Shown: positions 1-7,768 of the stretch, piece by piece | How positions within the stretch are numbered: position 1 is the stretch's first letter | How the letters are laid out: each line of letters starts with the position of its first letter | Assembly (NCBI GenBank): GCA_002494725.1 | Contig: DACG01000016.1 | Span: forward strand, 1-39,416 | DNA: 39,416 bases | Source: Geoglobus sp. UBA235 | Lineage (GTDB): Archaea > Halobacteriota > Archaeoglobi > Archaeoglobales > Archaeoglobaceae | Direction of reading: 5' to 3' | Position numbers and translations under genes: made by a program | Notes under the pieces: model-generated | The model's input: the letters and a program-made list of their open reading frames with translations, nothing else | Told to the model about the DNA's origin: nothing | Database searches by the model: none

Positions 1-38
1 TACTGAGGAGGGTGCTGAGGGAGAAGGCTGATTCATAG
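1..38 (+). CDS. possible 3' end of a gene entering from the left
   Basis: Reading from base 3, the frame gives a short basic tail (LRRVLREKADS) and stops at TAG 36-38. It would converge on the minus-strand gene that ends at base 45. Eleven codons are too few to identify a family. A second frame also stays open until TGA at 29-31, so the reading frame is a guess from the charged, helix-like composition. Confidence 0.25.
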   Translation, partial: LRRVLREKADS

Positions 39-44
39 CCGTAA

Positions 45-575
45 TCACTCTGACATGGGTTTTATTCTGAGCTTTGCAAGTTCCTCCTTTATTTCAGCTC
101 TTATCCCCATGCCCTCAAAAACTCCCTCCAAAAATTTTCTGACAAACTCCTTGACCTCATCGCTGCCAAAAACAAGTGTGTACTCATCACCCTTAACGCT
201 AACTCTGAAAAAATTGCAGGCCTCAAGCCTTCTGAGAATTTCTGAGAGATCCATTCCTCTAAACTCCTCAGCATGAGATTCTGAAACTTTTCTGTGTATT
301 TCCCAGAACCTCTCCTTCTCCGGATGTGAGGAAATGAACCTGAGAAACGCAACCCAGTGGTCTATGTCCAGTATTATGTGCTCACCGTGAGACAGCATGT
401 CAACGTAGGTTTTTATCCTTGAAGGATCCTCATTTTCAAGAAACCTGAATCTGCTGTGAAATTTCAGAAGCTCCCTGAACAGCTCACTAACGCTGCTGTA
501 GGAATCCTTAAGACTGTTCAGAATTCTGAATGTTTCCTGATCAAGTGCGATCGATATTCTCTGAGGTGCCTTCAT
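45..575 (-). CDS. ribbon-helix-helix-like DNA-binding regulator, uncharacterised
   Basis: A 176-residue protein if the internal ATG at 575 is used. Its N-terminus (MKAPQRISIALDQETFRILNSL, written in two parts: MKAPQRISIALD then QETFRILNSL) looks like a ribbon-helix-helix arm: a beta strand followed by a helix whose residues suggest DNA contact. The remaining 130 or so residues are charged, mixed alpha/beta, and I do not recognise them; they may be a sensing domain. The reading frame is open upstream to 653, but a TATA-like run (TTTTTTTAAA on the minus strand, about 597-607) sits about 26 bp before 575, which fits a leaderless start there. It is divergent from amt-glnK, so a role in nitrogen control is possible but only inferred from position. 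Confidence 0.6.
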   Translation of the reverse strand: MKAPQRISIALDQETFRILNSLKDSYSSVSELFRELLKFHSRFRFLENEDPSRIKTYVDMLSHGEHIILDIDHWVAFLRFISSHPEKERFWEIHRKVSESHAEEFRGMDLSEILRRLEACNFFRVSVKGDEYTLVFGSDEVKEFVRKFLEGVFEGMGIRAEIKEELAKLRIKPMSE

Positions 576-746
576 TGAGGTGTAATACGGACAAGAGTTT
601 AAAAAAATTTTGAGGAACACAGATGATTCTAAAAAATCTTGAGATGTTTGCATGCTTTTAAAAAATTATTTTAGAGTTCTGACAGCATACAATACTACTG
701 GACGTTTTGTAAAAAATATTTACTGAATACTCGAAAATGCTTAAGA

Positions 747-765
747 TTTATGAAAACTTCATAAA
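747..765. promoter_or_regulatory. perfect inverted repeat upstream of amt, candidate operator
   Basis: TTTATGAA and TTCATAAA form perfect 8-bp arms around a 3-bp AAC spacer. The centre lies about 28 bp upstream of the amt TATA-like element, where an activator or a repressor blocking TFB/TBP could bind. It does not match the GGAA-N6-TTCC operator known for NrpR in methanogens. Confidence 0.5.
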
Positions 766-778
766 AATTACTAAAAAT

Positions 779-789
779 ACTTAAATATT
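779..789 (+). promoter_or_regulatory. TATA element of the amt-glnK operon
   Basis: ACTTAAATATTC is centred about 26 bp before the amt ATG at 810, which predicts a transcript starting at or very near the start codon. The sequence from 576 to 778 is AT-rich and holds no gene I can support; apart from the inverted repeat it probably carries the divergent promoter of the minus-strand regulator. Confidence 0.55.
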
Positions 790-809
790 CACCCGGATGG
801 CTGTGATCC

Positions 810-2003
810 ATGAATTCAGGGGATATTGCATGGGTGATGACTTCAACCGCCCTTGTGCTGCTCATGGTACCGGGTGTTGGGCTGTTTTACGCGGGAATGG
901 TCAGAAAGAAGAATGTGGTCTCGATGATCACGCTGAGCATAATATCTATGATAATTGCATGTGTTGTATGGGTGGTGTACGGCTACTCGCTCAGCTTTTC
1001 AGGCGATGTTTCGGGTTTTATGGGGAACCTTGACAGAGCATTCCTTAGAGGTGTGGACATATCCTCAGGTGAGCCAATCCCGGAGATGCTCTTTATGCTC
1101 TATCAGATGATGTTCGCCGGCGTGACACTCGCAATAATAACCTCCGCGATGGCTGAGAGGGTGAGAGTCTCATCATTCATATTCTTCGGTGTTCTCTGGC
1201 TCACATTCATTTACATTCCGTTTGCTCACTGGCTCTGGGGCAACGGATGGCTTTCCAAAATGGGTGCACTTGACTTTGCAGGTGGAATGGTTGTGCATGT
1301 TAGCTCAGGATTTGGAGCACTTGCTCTTGCCTTTCTGCTCGGAAAAAGATACGGATATGGCGAGCATTCAATTGAGCCTCACAGCATACCTTTAACTTTG
1401 ATAGGGCTGGCAATGCTCTGGTTTGGATGGTTCGGATTCAATGGAGGTAGTGCGCTGCAGGCAAACGATATCGCGGTGAATGCGATTGTTGTCACGTTCA
1501 TTGCATCATGCTTCGCTGGCCTCACATGGATGGCTGTAAGCTGGATAAAGGGTAAACCCGGGAGTCTTGGAATAGCGAGTGGTGTGATTGCGGGTCTTGC
1601 ATCAATAACTCCCGCTGCCGGATTTGTTGATGTTGCCGGAGCTGTGGTGATAGGAGTTATTTCAGGGATTCTCTGCTTCATTGCCCTTGATCTCAGAATA
1701 AAGAGGGGAATTGACGAGAGTCTGGATGCCTGGGCAATACACGGAGTTGGAGGAGCGTTTGGAAGCATAGCTCTTGGTGTATTTGCAAACCCCTCGATAT
1801 CAGGGTATGCAGGGCTGATGTACGGCAATGCCAATCTTCTTGTTTCCCAGATTATTGCTGTGATTGCCACAATCACCTACGCATTTGCAGTAACATTCGT
1901 CTTGGCAAAGATAACCAACATGATCATCCCGATGAGGGTCAGCATAGAGGAGGAGTATGTTGGTCTTGACATATCACAGCACGGAGAGGTGGGTTACGCA
2001 TGA
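810..2003 (+). CDS. amt: ammonium transporter (Amt/Rh family)
   Basis: A 397-residue polytopic membrane channel for ammonium uptake, the usual size for archaeal Amt proteins. The N-terminus has the Amt signature around MVPGVGLFYAGMV. The two pore histidines are visible: H163 in the GGMVVHVSSG segment and H311 in AIHGVGGAFG. The NGGSALQAND stretch near residue 215 is also typical. About eleven hydrophobic segments can be seen. The last bases overlap glnK by ATGA, so the channel and its PII partner are translated together. A TATA-like element 26 bp upstream and a GTGAT stretch just before the ATG both support the start at 810. Confidence 0.96.
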   Translation: MNSGDIAWVMTSTALVLLMVPGVGLFYAGMVRKKNVVSMITLSIISMIIACVVWVVYGYSLSFSGDVSGFMGNLDRAFLRGVDISSGEPIPEMLFMLYQMMFAGVTLAIITSAMAERVRVSSFIFFGVLWLTFIYIPFAHWLWGNGWLSKMGALDFAGGMVVHVSSGFGALALAFLLGKRYGYGEHSIEPHSIPLTLIGLAMLWFGWFGFNGGSALQANDIAVNAIVVTFIASCFAGLTWMAVSWIKGKPGSLGIASGVIAGLASITPAAGFVDVAGAVVIGVISGILCFIALDLRIKRGIDESLDAWAIHGVGGAFGSIALGVFANPSISGYAGLMYGNANLLVSQIIAVIATITYAFAVTFVLAKITNMIIPMRVSIEEEYVGLDISQHGEVGYA

Positions 2004-2329
2004 AGATGGTCATAGCAATCATCCGTCCGGAAAAGTTCGAGGCAGTGGAGGATGCCCTTGCAGAGAAGGGGTACTTAGGAATGACTGTGACAGAGGTTAA
2101 GGGAAGGGGGGAGCAAAAAGGGATAAAACTCCAGTACAGAGGGACATCCATAGAGGTTGACCTCCTTCCCAAGATGAAGCTCGAAATAATCGTGGATGAT
2201 GGGCATGTGGATGAGGTGATAAAAACGATATGTGAAAATGCAAGAACCGGAAAGTATGGAGATGGTAGAATATTTGTGGTTCCTGTTGAAAAATCAGTCA
2301 GGATAAGGACAGGAGAGATAACGGAATAG
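2000..2329 (+). CDS. glnK: nitrogen regulatory protein PII (GlnK)
   Basis: A 109-residue PII trimer subunit that binds ATP/ADP and 2-oxoglutarate and, in the known families, plugs the cytoplasmic side of Amt when nitrogen is sufficient. The T-loop runs from about G35 to P57 and keeps Y46-R47-G48. The position equivalent to the uridylylated Tyr51 of enterobacterial PII is Ile, so control by uridylylation at that site is not possible; effector binding is the likely switch. The C-terminal nucleotide-binding motif TGKYGDGRIFV is intact. The start overlaps the amt stop by 4 bp. A T-rich stretch follows shortly after the stop. Confidence 0.95.
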   Translation: MKMVIAIIRPEKFEAVEDALAEKGYLGMTVTEVKGRGEQKGIKLQYRGTSIEVDLLPKMKLEIIVDDGHVDEVIKTICENARTGKYGDGRIFVVPVEKSVRIRTGEITE

Positions 2330-2337
2330 GCTCACCC

Positions 2338-2352
2338 ATTTTTATTTTTTCT
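2338..2352 (+). terminator. poly-T termination region after glnK
   Basis: Two T runs, ATTTTTATTTTTTC, begin about 10 bp after the glnK stop. Archaeal transcription commonly ends at such T tracts without a hairpin. The next TATA element (serA) follows at about 2383. Confidence 0.4.
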
Positions 2353-2382
2353 TAAAGGAATAACCCATGTGTTCAATAAAAT

Positions 2383-2391
2383 TTATATTAA
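2383..2391 (+). promoter_or_regulatory. TATA element of serA
   Basis: TTTATATTA is centred about 25 bp before ATG 2412. This spacing decides against the upstream in-frame ATG at 2367, which lies before the TATA element and would not be transcribed from it. Confidence 0.6.
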
Positions 2392-2411
2392 GCCCCATTC
2401 AGCAGAATTCG

Positions 2412-3998
2412 ATGAAAGTCCTTGTCGCCAGCAATATCGCAAGTGAGGCAATCGAGAAAATGAGAAACGCAGGAATAGAGGTGGATGTTAAAACAGGGAT
2501 CAGCGAAAGAGAACTTGAAAGCATAATCGAACACTACGATGCCCTCATTGTCAGAAGCACTCCAAAGGTTACAAGGAGGGTTATTGAAAGAGGGAGAAGG
2601 TTGAGGATCATAGGGAGGGCTGGGGTTGGGGTTGACAACATAGATGTTGAGACCGCAACCCAGAAAGGGATTATTGTCGTTAACGCTCCTGGAGGAAACA
2701 CCGTTTCTACCGCAGAACTTACTCTTGGTTTACTGCTTTCAGTTGCAAGAAAGATACCCCAAGCGGATAGAAGTGTGAAGGAGGGTAAGTGGGAGAGAAG
2801 GAAGTTTGTTGGGATTGAACTGCGAGGAAAAACGATCGGGGTTATCGGTCTGGGAAGAATAGGATATGAGGTGGCAAAAAGGGCAAAAGCATTTGACATG
2901 AACGTTATTGCCTACGACCCGTACATAAGCGAGCATAAAGCAAAGGAGATTGGTGTCAGGCTTGTTTCATTTGATGAGCTCATAAGAAGTTCCGACATAA
3001 TAACCGTTCATGTCCCAAAAACAAAGGAGACGGAGAATCTTATTGGGGAGAGAGAATTCGAGATGATGAGAGATGGAGTGATAATCCTCAACTGTGCGAG
3101 AGGCGGGATAATTGATGAGAACGCACTCATAAGGGCTCTCAAAAACGGTAAGGTTTCTGCTGTTGGACTGGATGTTTATGTCAACGAACCTCCAGACCCT
3201 AACTCCGAGCTTTTCAGGTTCGATAATGTTGTAACAACACCCCACATAGGGGCATCAACAAGAGAAGCTCAGACAAACGTTGGGCTGCTGATTGCAGAGG
3301 ACATAATAAATCTCCACTTAGGATATCCTGTCAGAAATGCTGTCAATCTACCATCAATGAGCCCTGAAGACTACGAGTTCCTCATGCCTTATCTCAAGCT
3401 TGCGGAGAAAATGGGGAAAATTGCCGCTGCAAAGCTTGAAGGAGGATTCAGAAGGGTTAAGATCACATACAGGGGGAAGCTTGCAGAGAGAGATACCTCA
3501 TACCTCTCGAGGGCTCTGCTGAAAGGACTGCTTGAGTACATTCTCGGTCAGAACATAAATCTTGTCTCATCGATACCCATTGCCAAGGAAAGAGGAATAG
3601 AGGTTGAAGAAAGCAAGATAGAAAAAACTGACAGCTATGAAAGCCTTTTGGAAGTAAATGTGGAGAGTGAAGGAAGATCAATATACATGGCAGGAACGAG
3701 CTTTGGCAGGGATGACTACAGGATAATCAAGATAGACAGGTACAGGGTTGACTTTGTGCCGGAGGGCCATTACATAATCTCCCTTCACGAGGACAAGCCG
3801 GGGGTAATTGGAAGAGTGGGAACGTTATTCGGAAAGAACAATATAAACATAGCCGGGATGATTGTAGGGAGATATGGGGACAAACCCGGAGGAATTCAGC
3901 TCATGCTTCTGCTTGTGGATGATCCCCCAACAGAAGAAGTTCTTGAGGAAATGCAGAAGCTTGATGGAATAATTGATGCGGTTTACATAACTCTCTAA
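2412..3998 (+). CDS. serA: D-3-phosphoglycerate dehydrogenase
   Basis: A 528-residue long-form enzyme that oxidises 3-phosphoglycerate with NAD as the first step of serine synthesis. Seen in order: a substrate-binding domain; the NAD-binding Rossmann motif GLGRIGYEVA; the catalytic region with ARGGIIDE, VNEPP and PHIGAST; an intervening domain; and a C-terminal ACT domain starting near HYIISLHEDKPGVIG, which in this family senses serine. I start at ATG 2412 (MKVLVASN), not at the upstream ATG 2367. This matches the family N-terminus, and a TTTATATTA box at 2383-2391 lies about 25 bp before it, as expected for a leaderless mRNA. Confidence 0.95.
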   Translation: MKVLVASNIASEAIEKMRNAGIEVDVKTGISERELESIIEHYDALIVRSTPKVTRRVIERGRRLRIIGRAGVGVDNIDVETATQKGIIVVNAPGGNTVSTAELTLGLLLSVARKIPQADRSVKEGKWERRKFVGIELRGKTIGVIGLGRIGYEVAKRAKAFDMNVIAYDPYISEHKAKEIGVRLVSFDELIRSSDIITVHVPKTKETENLIGEREFEMMRDGVIILNCARGGIIDENALIRALKNGKVSAVGLDVYVNEPPDPNSELFRFDNVVTTPHIGASTREAQTNVGLLIAEDIINLHLGYPVRNAVNLPSMSPEDYEFLMPYLKLAEKMGKIAAAKLEGGFRRVKITYRGKLAERDTSYLSRALLKGLLEYILGQNINLVSSIPIAKERGIEVEESKIEKTDSYESLLEVNVESEGRSIYMAGTSFGRDDYRIIKIDRYRVDFVPEGHYIISLHEDKPGVIGRVGTLFGKNNINIAGMIVGRYGDKPGGIQLMLLLVDDPPTEEVLEEMQKLDGIIDAVYITL

Positions 3999-4043
3999 AA
4001 ATTTTTATAATACTGTTTTAATCAAATTGGAACAGGTGAGAAC

Positions 4044-4475
4044 ATGATGAAGGTAACCCATGCGATGGTGGCATTCACCGCAGGTTATCTGCTCACATCC
4101 GACATTCAGTTCGGACTGTATTCTGTTTTGTTTGGCCTGATAAGCGATCTTGATCTCGTGATCGGACTGAAGCACAGAACGGTAACACACTCTCTCATCT
4201 TCCTGATAACCACCTCCATTCTGGCTGGAATGGTGGATAGAGAAACCGGAATTGCTGCCTTCACCGGAATAGGCGTGCATATCATGCTTGACATGCTCAC
4301 AAAATCAGGAGTTCAGCTCTACTGGCCACTGAAAAGAAGAGTTAGAGTTGCAAAATTCAGCTATGATGGATTACTGCCGAACTATGCACTGATTCTCACG
4401 TGCTGGATCCTGCTGATCTACTTCCGAGCAATCCGAGAAATTCCAGTTACTGGAGAGATTCTCAGATTTTCATGA
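4044..4475 (+). CDS. YdjM/LexA-binding-type membrane-bound hydrolase (DUF457 family)
   Basis: A 143-residue membrane protein with about four hydrophobic segments. The family motifs are visible: an early His in MKVTHAMVAF, then SDLDLVIGLKHRTVTHS, then HIMLDMLTKSG followed by VQLYWP. These His/Asp residues are proposed to hold metal in the family; the reaction is unknown. An AGGTGAG Shine-Dalgarno-like motif lies a few bases before the paired ATG-ATG. The gene converges on hisS, and the two stop regions overlap by 6 bp. Nothing in the context gives a specific substrate. Confidence 0.8.
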   Translation: MMKVTHAMVAFTAGYLLTSDIQFGLYSVLFGLISDLDLVIGLKHRTVTHSLIFLITTSILAGMVDRETGIAAFTGIGVHIMLDMLTKSGVQLYWPLKRRVRVAKFSYDGLLPNYALILTCWILLIYFRAIREIPVTGEILRFS

Positions 4476-5696
4476 CCCGGAATTCAAAAACCCGGAAAAG
4501 TAACCCCTCAGATCTTTCAGGCTCACATCTTCCTGCTCCTGTGTTCTCAGGTTCTTTATCCTGACCTGACCTCTTTCAAGCTCATCTCCAGCAAACACGG
4601 CAAAGTCTGCTTTTATCGAATCAGCATAGCTCAGCTGCTTTTTCACGTTCCTGCCCATTACGTCAACGATAGCATGGATTCCAGCACTTCTCAGCATTTC
4701 TGCCACCCTGAAGGCTCTTATGCTGTCCCCAAACCCAACAACAACAGCCTTCGGCTTTCTCAAAATTTCAACGCTGCATACCTGAACAACCCTGTCAAAT
4801 CCGATGGCAAATCCTGTGGACGGTACGTCTTCCCCACCAAAAAGCCCTGAAAGTCTGTAAGATCCCCCTCCACAGACCTGCTTCTGTGCTCCAAGTCCCT
4901 CGGCATACATCTCAAAGACGACTCCGGTATAGTAATCAAGCCCCCTGGCAATTCCAAAATCAGGAACAAAGCGAACATCCATCTCCTCCAGAATGCCAAA
5001 AAGCACCTCCAGATAGGAGTAATCAAAATCAGGATATACCTCCCTTGCCTTTTCAACATCACTCGCCTCGGAGATTTCAATTACTGTGTCAAAAATATCA
5101 GCCTGCCCCTCTTCTTTCAGAAGTGCTCTTAGTCCCTCCCAGTCCTTTTTGTCGATCAGCCTCATTGCCCTGTCTTTCTCCGAAACGTCAGACAGGACAT
5201 CCCTTAAGAGTCCAACATGACCAACATGAAGTTTGAAATTTACATTCAGAGATTTCAAAATTCTGTAAGCAAGCATGATGACCTCAGCATCACTTTCAGG
5301 CCTGTCACTTCCAATCAGCTCAACGCCAAACTGCCAGAATTCCCTGTATCTTCCTTTTTGAGGTCTCTCATACCTGAAGCAGTTGGAGAGATAGTAGAAT
5401 CTCAGGGGTCTTGGCATAACCGAGCACTCATTCACGAACATCCTCATGACAGGGGCTGTTAGCTCAGGTCTCAGTGCAAGTTCTCTGCCTGACTTGTCCC
5501 TGAACGCATATATCTCCTCAACAATCCCCTGGCCTGATTTGAGGGTGAAAAGCTCTAAATGCTCGAACGTTGGAGTTGACACCTCTCTGTATCCAAAACT
5601 CTCTGCAATTTCCCTCATAACCCTTTCAACAGCTCTCCTCCTCTCCATCTCATCGGGAAGAAAGTCCCTTGTTCCTCTCGGTCGTTCTATCTTCAT
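4470..5696 (-). CDS. hisS: histidyl-tRNA synthetase
   Basis: A 408-residue class II synthetase that charges tRNA-His. It shows the N-terminal RGTRDFLPDEM, class II motif 2 (FRYERPQKGRYREFWQFG), the histidine-binding RGLDYYTGVVFE, and motif 3 around TGFAIGFDR, followed by a C-terminal anticodon-binding domain of about 90 residues. The length is normal for an archaeal enzyme. Its ATG overlaps the stop of the HARP RNase P gene (ATGA), so it is the last cistron of the RNA-processing operon and is translationally coupled to a tRNA 5'-processing enzyme. Confidence 0.96.
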   Translation of the reverse strand: MKIERPRGTRDFLPDEMERRRAVERVMREIAESFGYREVSTPTFEHLELFTLKSGQGIVEEIYAFRDKSGRELALRPELTAPVMRMFVNECSVMPRPLRFYYLSNCFRYERPQKGRYREFWQFGVELIGSDRPESDAEVIMLAYRILKSLNVNFKLHVGHVGLLRDVLSDVSEKDRAMRLIDKKDWEGLRALLKEEGQADIFDTVIEISEASDVEKAREVYPDFDYSYLEVLFGILEEMDVRFVPDFGIARGLDYYTGVVFEMYAEGLGAQKQVCGGGSYRLSGLFGGEDVPSTGFAIGFDRVVQVCSVEILRKPKAVVVGFGDSIRAFRVAEMLRSAGIHAIVDVMGRNVKKQLSYADSIKADFAVFAGDELERGQVRIKNLRTQEQEDVSLKDLRGYFSGFLNSGS

Positions 5697-6346
5697 TTCT
5701 CTCCCTCCACAAGTCTGAGATATTCTCTGAGCATTCTCGGAAACTTGCTTGCCTCAACAAACCTCAGCCCCATCTGCTCACTCCACCTCCTTATACCCTC
5801 ATCGCTTGACACGACAGCAGCCTCAAGCTCTTTGGCAAGAAGGAGGACATCCAGATCTGGTGAGGAGTCAAGAACTCCATGCCTCATCACCTCCCTGTAC
5901 CTGTCCCTGAATCTCGATATCAGATCCCCGATTTCATCCTTGACATCCTCTTTTTTCTCTGATTTCAACCCTATGACTGTGCTCTCCCACATGAACTCCT
6001 CTGCAATTTTCCTGGCCTTGTTTATCTTCTGCCTCATTGTGTTGATGTATTCGTGAAATATCTCAGCCGGGATCTTCACCTCATATCTGTTGGGAGTTTT
6101 CTTGACGAGCCATGTATCGAGCTTAACAAAAATCTCTCTCTCACACCCGTATCTTTTGAAAAAGCTCAGAAGCTCTGTGTAAACAGATGGGTAAGGGATG
6201 TAACAGCTAATCTCAAGCTTGAGTCTTGCCTGAGCTATGAGATCGAGAATGTCAGAGGCTGATTCGCACAGGGTTTCATATCCCTCAGCAACCCTCATTC
6301 CCGTATCGGTTATGGCCGTTGTATCAAGCACAAACCTCTGCCTCAT
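5693..6346 (-). CDS. RNA-free ribonuclease P, HARP type (UPF0278, 'RNA ligase partner')
   Basis: A 217-residue protein of the UPF0278 family, now known as HARP (homologs of Aquifex RNase P), a PIN-like nuclease that removes tRNA 5' leaders. The acidic residues of a PIN-like active site are visible: D8 in FVLDTTAITD, then D160, D164 and D166 in the GVLDSSPDLD segment, and D182 in SSDEGI. The helical insertion between them (about residues 85-150) is also characteristic. I start at ATG 6346, not the frame opening at 6406. That ATG overlaps the fibrillarin stop as ATGA and is preceded by an AGGTGGAGGG motif. Archaea with HARP generally also carry RNA-based RNase P, so this may be an auxiliary activity. 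Confidence 0.85.
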   Translation of the reverse strand: MRQRFVLDTTAITDTGMRVAEGYETLCESASDILDLIAQARLKLEISCYIPYPSVYTELLSFFKRYGCEREIFVKLDTWLVKKTPNRYEVKIPAEIFHEYINTMRQKINKARKIAEEFMWESTVIGLKSEKKEDVKDEIGDLISRFRDRYREVMRHGVLDSSPDLDVLLLAKELEAAVVSSDEGIRRWSEQMGLRFVEASKFPRMLREYLRLVEGEK

Positions 6347-7005
6347 TCCCTCCACCTTACATAAACGGAGATGTGATCCCTGTGATATGGGTCGAGATCT
6401 GTCCACTCAACAATATCAAACCTCTCCTTCAGCGATTCAATAACCCTTCCATATATCTCTTCCGGCTCAGCAGTGGAATCAATGCTCTTTGCCTTCACAA
6501 ATATCAGGCCAGATGTCCCCCTTCTGCCAAAAAATTCAAAGTTTCTGATAAAAATCTCAACCTGATTCCTCTGGGCTATATCCTGGTATATGAAGTCAAC
6601 CTTCTCCACTATCCCGCTATACCCTTCCGGACTTCCTGCATCCGCAAGAATTGGAATTATGTTTTTTCTCTCCATTGCAAGCTGGAGAAACTTCTGAAAT
6701 GGCTTTGCCGAGTATTCAACAGCATACAATATCCCTCTGTCAAGAATGTCTGATATGTGGCTCACAGTCGTTCCGGCTGCAGCACCCAAATAAAGCATTT
6801 TCATATCCCGTCTGATTTCAGGGATATGGCCTTTTACGATCAGTGCAGCGAGCTTGCTTCTGTGAGGTATCCACTCTCTGAGATCTCCTATCTTTCTCTC
6901 ACCGTAATGAGGAGGATAGGCTGACCTCGTGAATAACCTCATCTTTCCCTCAAATTCAGCCTGATAAACATTGTGGATTATCTCATTTCCTTGAAAGCTG
7001 CTCAT
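6343..7005 (-). CDS. flpA: fibrillarin-like rRNA/tRNA 2'-O-methyltransferase
   Basis: A 220-residue SAM-dependent methyltransferase, the catalytic subunit of archaeal C/D-box sRNPs. It lacks the Gly/Arg-rich tail of eukaryotic fibrillarin, as expected in archaea. The SAM-binding motif LYLGAAAGTTVSHISD, the VYAVE-like stretch (ILYAVEYS), the second acidic loop PILADAGSPEGY and VDFIYQDIAQ are all present. The start at 7005 lies 23 bp inside the end of nop5 and follows a GGTGAGGAGG motif within that gene, so translation of the two partners is coupled. Confidence 0.96.
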   Translation of the reverse strand: MSSFQGNEIIHNVYQAEFEGKMRLFTRSAYPPHYGERKIGDLREWIPHRSKLAALIVKGHIPEIRRDMKMLYLGAAAGTTVSHISDILDRGILYAVEYSAKPFQKFLQLAMERKNIIPILADAGSPEGYSGIVEKVDFIYQDIAQRNQVEIFIRNFEFFGRRGTSGLIFVKAKSIDSTAEPEEIYGRVIESLKERFDIVEWTDLDPYHRDHISVYVRWRE

Positions 7006-7768
7006 ACTTTCTTCTTACCTCCTCACCCAGCATTTCATCGAGCTCTCCCCTGAAGTAGTCAATCTTAACAGCTATGGCGATCTTGTTAGCCATGAATCTT
7101 GCCATCTTGCCTCTTTTTTTCTTCGGAAGTGACTTTATATAAGGATGCTGGAAAATAACACCGTGTTTTGGTACCTTGGCCTTTTTCCCCTTTCTTATTC
7201 TCGAAAGTGCCTTGAAGAGTGACTTCTCGGCACCTATAACCTGAATCGTGCTTGATGGATAGCTTGCAAGCTTTTCAAGGCTTCCGGCCTTTTCAAGCAG
7301 TCTTGCACCTATCTTCTCACCAACGATCTCACTTAGATTCGGTGCGATTTTCCTCATAACACTCTCAATTTCCCTTTCGATTTCAGATCTCAGCCCTTTC
7401 AGCTCAGCAATCTTCCTCTCAAACTCCTCAACAATCCTGCTCCCCTTTATCTCTCTCAGCTCCCTCAATCTCTCATCAAGAAGGTTTGAGGTATCTGTTA
7501 TTTCATCAAGGGCTCTTACAAGCGATATAACATACCTGTCCTCCCGTCTGATTTCCCTCTCAACCGATTCCTGGGCTACCTCTATCGCTACTCTTCTCAG
7601 GATTCTGTAGTAATCATCCCCAAAAATTTCCTTTCCGTACTCAAAAACCGAGAACGGAAGTGGATCTGAATTGTATGATTCCAAAAATGATTTTTTCAGA
7701 TTTTTGGATCTTTCCACTCCATCATCCGAAATCTTTCCAAACCACACACTATACTCCAATTTCAGCAC
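6983..7768 (-). CDS. nop5: Nop5 (Nop56/58-like) C/D-box sRNP core protein
   Basis: A 261-residue scaffold that binds fibrillarin, L7Ae and the guide RNA. The Nop domain with VIGAEKSLFKAL and the signature KHGVIFQHPYIKSLP is near the C-terminus, and a long coiled-coil lies at about residues 75-145. It is much shorter than the 400 or so residues common in other archaea but similar to the compact Archaeoglobus version. The first codon here is GTG 7768. A TTG three codons in (7759) has AGGGGTG 6 bases ahead of it and is an alternative start. The 5' end overlaps the beta-RFAP synthase gene by up to 20 bp. Confidence 0.94.
   Translation of the reverse strand: MLKLEYSVWFGKISDDGVERSKNLKKSFLESYNSDPLPFSVFEYGKEIFGDDYYRILRRVAIEVAQESVEREIRREDRYVISLVRALDEITDTSNLLDERLRELREIKGSRIVEEFERKIAELKGLRSEIEREIESVMRKIAPNLSEIVGEKIGARLLEKAGSLEKLASYPSSTIQVIGAEKSLFKALSRIRKGKKAKVPKHGVIFQHPYIKSLPKKKRGKMARFMANKIAIAVKIDYFRGELDEMLGEEVRRKYEQLSRK

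Noticed and set aside
1379..1876. 165-codon minus-strand frame within amt
   Set aside because: Antisense to a clear Amt protein; Pro/Ile/Ala-rich shadow translation.
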